Assembly (NCBI GenBank): GCA_937927445.1
Contig: CALAOB010000002.1
Span: forward strand, 1 to 9,936
Reading direction: 5' to 3'
Length of the DNA stretch: 9,936 nucleotides
DNA from: an uncultured Oribacterium sp.
GTDB taxonomy: Bacteria; Bacillota; Clostridia; Lachnospirales; Lachnospiraceae
Positions 4,911-9,936 of this stretch are shown in pieces. Under the pieces are notes generated by a model. That model worked only from the letters and a program-made list of their open reading frames with translations, had not been told where the DNA came from and made no database searches. A program made the translations under genes and the position numbers. The first letter of the stretch is position 1, and the number at the start of each line of letters is the position of its first letter.

Positions 4911-7900
4911 TCACGTTCTTCCTGGCGCTTCAGTTCTCCAGTGTAGATAATTCAAACCTCCTTCCTCCCTGCGTTTCACGAGGATGAGATATCCTAAAGC
5001 AATCAGCATGAGTGCCATACCGCCGAGACTAAACAGGATCGTACCAGTACCACCGGTAACCGGAAGTGCCACACCAGCCTTGTTCTTGATGATCACTCCG
5101 TCCCCTTTCGAATTCATGTTATACATGATGTCATCGGTACCTACGCTAAGTTTACCGGCACGAATTGTGAAGTTAACCGTGTTTGTAAGAAGGTTGTATC
5201 CATCCGGAGCTTTTACCTCTGTAAGCTGATAGTCACCAGGTGAAAGCTTTAAAGTAATTCCATTATCTGGAATTTCAAACTTTCCATCCGTAGTAGAACC
5301 GCTATTTACAACAACCTTTCCCAATGCATCCTTAATGCTCTCTGTAATCGTAGTGTACTTACCATCCGTTCCCTTCTTTGCAATTACAAAGTATGCACCC
5401 GAAAGCTTCGTATCCCTATTATCGTAATCCACCTTGGTAAACGTAATATCCTTTGGGGCCGACTCATATTTATTGATGAATGTCAATGTTGTGATATCAT
5501 TCGTTAATGAAAAATCACTTATTTCAGGATTATTCGATCCTATATTTTGTGAATTTTCATTTCCAAACCGGTACTCTGTTCCCTTATAAGAAATCTCAGT
5601 AGTTCCACCATTATCCGCACTGGACGTAGTGATCTTCTCAATCACCTTATACATCTTCGTCGGATCCAGCTTTTCAAATGTATAGGTTCCGCCTTTAGCA
5701 ACGATATCCTGGTATGTGATTTCATAGAGACCTACATAAGCATCGCCGATCTTTTCCTGAAGAGCAAACTTAGCATTTTCGAAAGCTGTTTTATCGATCT
5801 CAGCCGTTGCCAGTTCGTCATCGCTTCCATCAACATAAAACTTCTTTCTAATAGAAAGAGACTTCGGGGACTTCAGCTTATTCGTCACATCGATTCGAAC
5901 GTCTTTATTTTCTTCCTTCTTCGGAATAGTGACAGTCTTCGCAGTCTTCGAATTCTCTGTTTTCACACCGTTTTTATCAGTCGCAGCATACAAAGGCCCT
6001 TCATACTTACTTGAATCAATATCTTGTTCTACAACCTTTACCGTAGTATCTTCCTCAATTTGGGTGAAGACTGCACTCTCATTGCCTTTAAGCGTAAATG
6101 TTCCATCCGGATTTGTATGATGAACCGCATCTTTGCCCGTTCCCACCATATAGATTTGATCTCTAAGTGGTGTTTCTTTGTTACCATCTATCTCTAAAAG
6201 TTTAAATTTAAAGGTTTCATTCTTTGCCTGTTCTGGGTTTAAATTGTCAACTTCCTTATGAACAGTTAAACTTCCGCCCGGAATAGGCTGAATATTCATC
6301 TCCAGTCTCAGGTTCGATGCACCTGCGCCTCGCTCCATATAGAAGAACTTAATCGTATGTTTCGTACCATACTTAAAAGTACCTACCGTACCAGGCTGCC
6401 ATAAATCATTAATTTTTGTTTTAGTATCTTCATCTGCGTTTTGATATGCAGCTAAAAACTGATCTTTTATCGTTGTTCTAATTTCACAACTATTGTCATC
6501 CCTACTATAGTTGGTATATCGAATCTCTCCTGTTGTAAAATCAATACTACCAGACTGGGCCTCATGAATACCGCCAAGATCCAACACCAGAACATCGTCG
6601 ACATATACTACCAGGTCATCATCTCCGGTGAATTTGTAAACCATATTCTCGCCATTCACCTTACCATCTTCTGGCTGATAGAAATTTGCATACCCATACA
6701 TACCGAAATAAAAATTATTATCCTTATAAAATCCATAAAGAGGTTCATTTATTCTCGGATCATTATCCGGTAATCGGTTTGCTTTATAATCGTACAGATT
6801 TCTATTTCTTATCCAATCTGTTTTCAGTCTATTATACGGCATGAAATTTCCACGCTGATAAAAGAAATTGTTACCACCATCCGGTGTTCCTAACTGATTG
6901 TATACTCTAAATCTATCGGTAGTTTTACCTGTATCGTCAATCAGCGTTGCGAAATTATCTGCGCTATTATAATAGAAGTAACCATCTTCATCGTATCGTG
7001 ATCTTAAAAACAAATGATCAACTTCATTCTGTTTTCCACACCACTTGCTAATGAATTGGCCGTTCAATGAATCGCCTGGTTCAGCAGTTCCATTTCCATT
7101 GTACCACTTTACTGTATGTGCCTTCTCAGTCAACGTAGGGAATTCACTGCCCTCCGGGATAATCGAAGAATAAATTCCTTGTTTCAGTTTGCCGCTCTGC
7201 TCCCAATATTCTCCACCCTGGAATCTACACATAGGATCACCTACGATGTTGTTAAAATCGGTCATGTACAGATGAAGCCCTAAATCTTTATTCGATACGG
7301 TTTCTACTTCCGTGAGCTGAGCTCCGGAAGTATAAACCACATAAATTATATCGTTATTCTGAACAAATCCCTCATTCTCACTGCCATCATCCGATGTCCA
7401 CGTATACTGCCAAGCATCATTATCGTTCGCGTCCTTTACCTTTTTAAGGATGTTATTAATAGTGATACCAGTTGCATTATACCCACCTCTTTTGTGTACT
7501 AATTTCACATTTTCAAATGTAAAGGTAGTGTTCCATTTATAACCAGCTGCATATTTACTGAAATCAAATTCCTTAATCTTACTGTCAGAGCCTGAATACG
7601 TGACATCATCTATACTTGCATTGGTTGCAATCTCCTGAAAGCTGCCATTGCCATAATCACAAACAAATTTGACTGTTGCCGTCATAGTACCAAAGGTAAT
7701 GGTAAAGCCCGAGAAACTCTTCACCGTAAATGTACTTTCCACGCCTACGGCTTCTTCCGGAAGTACTTCCTTGCTTACGGTTGCGGCTACGGATGCAGCT
7801 TCTACTTTTTCATCGGCTGCTTCTGTCGTGTCGGCATCTACGCTCTTCAGTTCTACCTTCTTGCCCTGCTCGTTGACGGCCTTGATGGCGCCGTTGGCGG

Positions 7901-9680
7901 TCTCGCCGTAGCTTGCGACAGTGGCTGCCTGTACGCTTCCTGTGCTTTCGTCGAGGTGCTTGATGGTCATGGTGCTGATGTCAGCGTCTTCCGGAAGTGC
8001 TTCCTTGTAGACCTTGATCTTTACCTTGACCGGGGTCTTCGACTCAACTTCCTTGCCGTCCTCATCGACGAAGCGGATGTCGATGGACTGGGAGTTCTCA
8101 TAGGAGCCGTCGGCCCGAAGGGCGTCTACCTGCTCCTTCGAGAGGGTGTCATCAGAGGTAGCCAGTGTGCCGTCTTCTGCCTCTTCCGGCTTGTCGAGCT
8201 TCTTTAACTGAAGCTTGACCTGGTCGTCCGCGTCGAACGCTGTCTTCTCGGCGAAGACATTGACCTCGTACTCGCCCTCGATCTCTGCAGACCAGTATGC
8301 CTTGCTGAGGTCATCGAGTGTGTACTGAAGTACCTTTGCGCTTGCGACAGAGCTGTCTACCAGCTCGGATGCCTTCGTGTTCTTCAGAAGGTCCTTGCGC
8401 TCGTTCTCGAGTGCGGTGTCCATCTCGATCTTTGTGCTTTCTTTCTTTTCTTCAGCGGCTGCAGCAGTGGTTTCCTTCTCCAGCTCACTTTCTGTTGCGA
8501 ATCCCTCGTTTTCAGCGGCTTCGGAATGGATGACGCCGAAAGTCTCCTCCACAGCGGTGATGGTTTCCTTTACGTTTTCCACAACCTGTGCGAGGTTTTC
8601 CTTCACGGTCTCTGCGAGGGTCTTATGTTCAGGCGCTGCCTCTGTGGCCTCGCTCTTTATGTTCTCGGACTCGATCTGTCCTTCCTGCGGGAGGGTCTCG
8701 GCCGCTGCTGCGGTGGTCTCACTCTCCGCTGGGAGCTGCGTCTCAGCATTGGCCTCGGCAGCATCCGTCGTAGAGGCTGCTTCCGTCGATGCCTCGGTAG
8801 AAGCATTGGCATCCGCTGTCGTGGAATCTGCTGTCGTTGCCTCCTGTGTCGGCACAACGCTCGGGCTGGCCGGCTCGGTCGTGTCGTCGATGCCCTTCTC
8901 ATCCAGTGTGTGCATCACGCTCTTGATGACCGTCTCTGCCTTCGGGAGCTTGATGCTCTTCTCGAGGGTCGCGTCGTTCAGCTTCAGGTTGAGGACTCTG
9001 CTGTCATCGGCATGGTTGATGAGGATGAACGTTACCTTTTCATCGCCGTTGATTTCATAGCTCGCCGGATCCGCTGCGGTGATTTCCGTCGTGGTCTGGT
9101 TCATCAGCTGATTCGAGAACTGATCGTAGAAGTTTGCGAAGAGGGAATCCTGCTTATAAAGAAGCAGATCCTTCTTGCCTTCCTTCTTCGGATCAAATAC
9201 GACAAGCTGTGTATTCTCTTCTTCGGTTGCACGCAGTGCGTTGCTTTCGGTGGCCGGCTTCAGATTACCCTCGGATTCGGCCTGCTCCTGATCCATCTGA
9301 ATCAGCGCCTTCACCTCCACACCTGCGTCCTCGAGTGCCTGCATCTCTTCCTCAGAGAAAAGGTTCATCTCGTAGAGCGGATTGGTGCCGTCGGTGAGTG
9401 CACGATACGCCGCCTGTGTCTTCGCATCCCTGCTGACACCGAGGTACTCGTTCTCATAAAGATGCGCGTCTTCAAACGCGGCCTTCGCAGCATCCATGAT
9501 GCTGTCGCCACGGAGACTTAACGTGATCTTCTTGCCGTCAACCTCAACTTCGCCTACTTCGACGCGGCTGTCTGCGAAAGCGATTCCCTGCACATGAGAC
9601 AGGCACATGCTGACTGTAAGTAAGCCAACCATACCTCTCTTGGCCATGTCTTTCATTCTTCTGCCTGGCTTTCTTCTCAT
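4911..9680 (-). CDS. Large LPVTG-anchored fibro-slime/PA14-like adhesin (probable pilus tip)
   Basis: Surface adhesin of 1589 residues from the ATG at 9680, which has GGAGGAG just upstream. An in-frame ATG at 9734 would add 18 residues but lacks a ribosome site. An Arg/Lys-rich signal peptide ends near residue 36 (IAFA|DS). Next come an unrecognised region (about 37-260), a Thr/Ala/Glu-rich linker (about 266-420), and a module of a type common in Lachnospiraceae surface proteins (about 450-660; VESKTPVKVKIKV, FTVKSFSGFTI). A fibro-slime/PA14-like domain spans about 890-1135, with TGDDDLVVYVDDVLVLDLGG and GIHEAQSGSIDFTTG: the acidic triplet at 1020-1022 and GGIH are the family hallmarks and suggest a calcium-dependent ligand pocket. 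Two or three CnaB-like domains follow; the last (about 1410-1533) has the E-box YQLTEVKAPDGYN. LPVTG (1539-1543), a membrane segment and KRR end in an unusually long tail. Being large, first in the operon and unlike a shaft pilin, it is probably the tip subunit. Ligand unknown. Confidence 0.93.
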   Translation of the reverse strand: MRRKPGRRMKDMAKRGMVGLLTVSMCLSHVQGIAFADSRVEVGEVEVDGKKITLSLRGDSIMDAAKAAFEDAHLYENEYLGVSRDAKTQAAYRALTDGTNPLYEMNLFSEEEMQALEDAGVEVKALIQMDQEQAESEGNLKPATESNALRATEEENTQLVVFDPKKEGKKDLLLYKQDSLFANFYDQFSNQLMNQTTTEITAADPASYEINGDEKVTFILINHADDSRVLNLKLNDATLEKSIKLPKAETVIKSVMHTLDEKGIDDTTEPASPSVVPTQEATTADSTTADANASTEASTEAASTTDAAEANAETQLPAESETTAAAAETLPQEGQIESENIKSEATEAAPEHKTLAETVKENLAQVVENVKETITAVEETFGVIHSEAAENEGFATESELEKETTAAAAEEKKESTKIEMDTALENERKDLLKNTKASELVDSSVASAKVLQYTLDDLSKAYWSAEIEGEYEVNVFAEKTAFDADDQVKLQLKKLDKPEEAEDGTLATSDDTLSKEQVDALRADGSYENSQSIDIRFVDEDGKEVESKTPVKVKIKVYKEALPEDADISTMTIKHLDESTGSVQAATVASYGETANGAIKAVNEQGKKVELKSVDADTTEAADEKVEAASVAATVSKEVLPEEAVGVESTFTVKSFSGFTITFGTMTATVKFVCDYGNGSFQEIATNASIDDVTYSGSDSKIKEFDFSKYAAGYKWNTTFTFENVKLVHKRGGYNATGITINNILKKVKDANDNDAWQYTWTSDDGSENEGFVQNNDIIYVVYTSGAQLTEVETVSNKDLGLHLYMTDFNNIVGDPMCRFQGGEYWEQSGKLKQGIYSSIIPEGSEFPTLTEKAHTVKWYNGNGTAEPGDSLNGQFISKWCGKQNEVDHLFLRSRYDEDGYFYYNSADNFATLIDDTGKTTDRFRVYNQLGTPDGGNNFFYQRGNFMPYNRLKTDWIRNRNLYDYKANRLPDNDPRINEPLYGFYKDNNFYFGMYGYANFYQPEDGKVNGENMVYKFTGDDDLVVYVDDVLVLDLGGIHEAQSGSIDFTTGEIRYTNYSRDDNSCEIRTTIKDQFLAAYQNADEDTKTKINDLWQPGTVGTFKYGTKHTIKFFYMERGAGASNLRLEMNIQPIPGGSLTVHKEVDNLNPEQAKNETFKFKLLEIDGNKETPLRDQIYMVGTGKDAVHHTNPDGTFTLKGNESAVFTQIEEDTTVKVVEQDIDSSKYEGPLYAATDKNGVKTENSKTAKTVTIPKKEENKDVRIDVTNKLKSPKSLSIRKKFYVDGSDDELATAEIDKTAFENAKFALQEKIGDAYVGLYEITYQDIVAKGGTYTFEKLDPTKMYKVIEKITTSSADNGGTTEISYKGTEYRFGNENSQNIGSNNPEISDFSLTNDITTLTFINKYESAPKDITFTKVDYDNRDTKLSGAYFVIAKKGTDGKYTTITESIKDALGKVVVNSGSTTDGKFEIPDNGITLKLSPGDYQLTEVKAPDGYNLLTNTVNFTIRAGKLSVGTDDIMYNMNSKGDGVIIKNKAGVALPVTGGTGTILFSLGGMALMLIALGYLILVKRREEGGLNYLHWRTEAPGRT
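8685..8885 (-). repeat. Thr/Ala/Glu/Ser-rich low-complexity linker in the adhesin
   Basis: This stretch of about 67 codons is built largely from Thr, Ala, Glu, Ser and Asp, with short imperfect repeats such as TTADSTTADA and STEASTEAAST. It is GC-rich: I count 41 G/C in the 60 bases 8701-8760. Such segments usually form extended, often glycosylated stalks. Acidic, helix-prone sequence continues on its C-terminal side to about residue 420. Confidence 0.65.
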
Positions 9681-9734
9681 TGCTCCTCCAAACCACACAC
9701 TGTGCATTCTACTACCCAAACTGTATCTATTCAT

Positions 9735-9812
9735 TTACAGTATCAACGCTGACCAACACCTCTTCAGAATCGATGGATACGCATCTCTGCCGGATCGACG
9801 TTTCTCGTACAT
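9735..9812 (-). CDS. Possible 25-codon leader ORF upstream of the adhesin (doubtful)
   Basis: ATG at 9812 opens a 25-residue frame beginning MYEKRRSGRDAYP and ending in LIL. Its TAA stop is immediately followed by the in-frame ATG at 9734 that opens the extended adhesin frame. The peptide is basic and resembles no family I recognise. No ribosome binding site precedes it, so it may be a chance frame within the 5' leader; a role in leader-based control would need translation evidence. Confidence 0.15.
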   Translation of the reverse strand: MYEKRRSGRDAYPSILKRCWSALIL

Positions 9813-9865
9813 TGGTACTTCGGAACTACTAAACGCCTTAAATTTTATATCTATTTTCTCTATTT

Positions 9866-9894
9866 GTAATAGTTTTTTGAATATTACGGTTCAA
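9866..9894 (-). promoter_or_regulatory. Candidate promoter of the pilus operon
   Basis: On the minus strand TTGAAC (-35-like, 9889-9894) is followed after exactly 17 nt by TATTAC (-10-like, 9866-9871). Each hexamer matches consensus at four of six positions. The stretch is strongly AT-rich, and the spacer contains a run of six A. It would give a leader of about 180 nt before the ATG at 9680. A later TATAAA (near 9844-9849) has no good -35 partner. Confidence 0.45.
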
Positions 9895-9902
9895 ATGTAC
9901 CC

Positions 9903-9919
9903 CTGTTCCGAAGGAACGG
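9903..9919 (+). other. Short inverted repeat upstream of the operon promoter
   Basis: GTTCC (9905-9909) and GGAAC (9913-9917) are perfect complements around a three-base loop; on the plus strand a T-G and a C-G pair extend them. It lies just upstream of the candidate -35 element and could be a regulator-binding dyad or the tail of an upstream gene's terminator. No T-run is present. The rest of 9895-9936 shows only a direct repeat CCGGC-AGT-CCGGC and no gene. Confidence 0.3.
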
Positions 9920-9936
9920 ATACCGGCAGTCCGGCG

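Noticed and set aside
8377..9521. Plus-strand open frames of 227 and 331 codons opposite the adhesin gene
   Set aside because: Their low-complexity Ser/Val/Ala and Leu/Cys/Arg-rich products mirror the Thr/Ala/Glu coding repeat on the minus strand. There are no ribosome sites and no domains.
9872..9888. Run of six A in the spacer of the candidate operon promoter as a phase-variation tract
   Set aside because: Six bases is short for frequent slippage and such runs are common in AT-rich promoters. It is not supported without strain data.
1..9936. CRISPR arrays, insertion sequences, attachment sites, rRNA or tRNA genes
   Set aside because: No regularly spaced direct repeats, transposase motifs, terminal inverted repeats or RNA-gene signatures were found on either strand.

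Overview
The window looks like part of a Gram-positive Firmicutes chromosome, most likely a Clostridia of the Lachnospiraceae type. The evidence is strong AGGAGG-like ribosome binding sites, LPxTG-type sorting signals, a class C (pilin) sortase, SpaA/FctA pilin folds, and the C-terminal 'RVLGA...KTGDES' style that I associate with Lachnospiraceae surface proteins. Genus cannot be fixed from sequence alone. All genes supported here lie on the minus strand, so the window reads right to left.

Layout in transcription order. Bases 9936-9681 hold a candidate promoter (about 9866-9894) and a leader of about 185 nt with a possible 25-codon ORF. Bases 9680-4911 encode a 1589-residue cell-wall-anchored adhesin: signal peptide, novel-looking N-terminal region, Thr/Ala/Glu-rich linker, Lachnospiraceae-type surface module, fibro-slime/PA14-like domain, CnaB-like domains, LPVTG anchor. 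Bases 4910-4799 form a 112-nt spacer packed with four consecutive stem-loops. Bases 4798-3233 encode the 521-residue major (backbone) pilin with an LPSTG signal. Bases 3232-3099 are a spacer with an AT-rich hairpin and a GC-rich segment. Bases 3098-2214 encode a class C sortase, overlapping the next start. Bases 2236-995 encode an FctA-type minor pilin with a Pro/Gly-rich stalk and a variant AKTG sorting signal. A strong intrinsic terminator (928-959) closes the cluster. After it, on the same strand, a separate gene starts at 736 and runs off the left edge: a UvrA-like ABC protein lacking the UvrB-binding insertion (class II UvrA).

How the genes work together (inference from family knowledge): this is a compact three-pilin, one-sortase pilus operon. 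The sortase would polymerise the backbone pilin through its pilin-motif lysine and LPSTG signal. The large fibro-slime protein would sit at the tip as the adhesin. The small FctA pilin with its Pro/Gly-rich neck would be the basal subunit, joined to peptidoglycan, possibly by a different housekeeping sortase because its signal is not LPxTG.

The most notable points are the abrupt base-composition break inside the adhesin gene near 7740, the hairpin series before the backbone pilin gene, and the non-LPxTG signal with a duplicated GRVLGA element on the last pilin. I do not see evidence for a wholly new system. The window is a recognisable pilus island with several unusual details.
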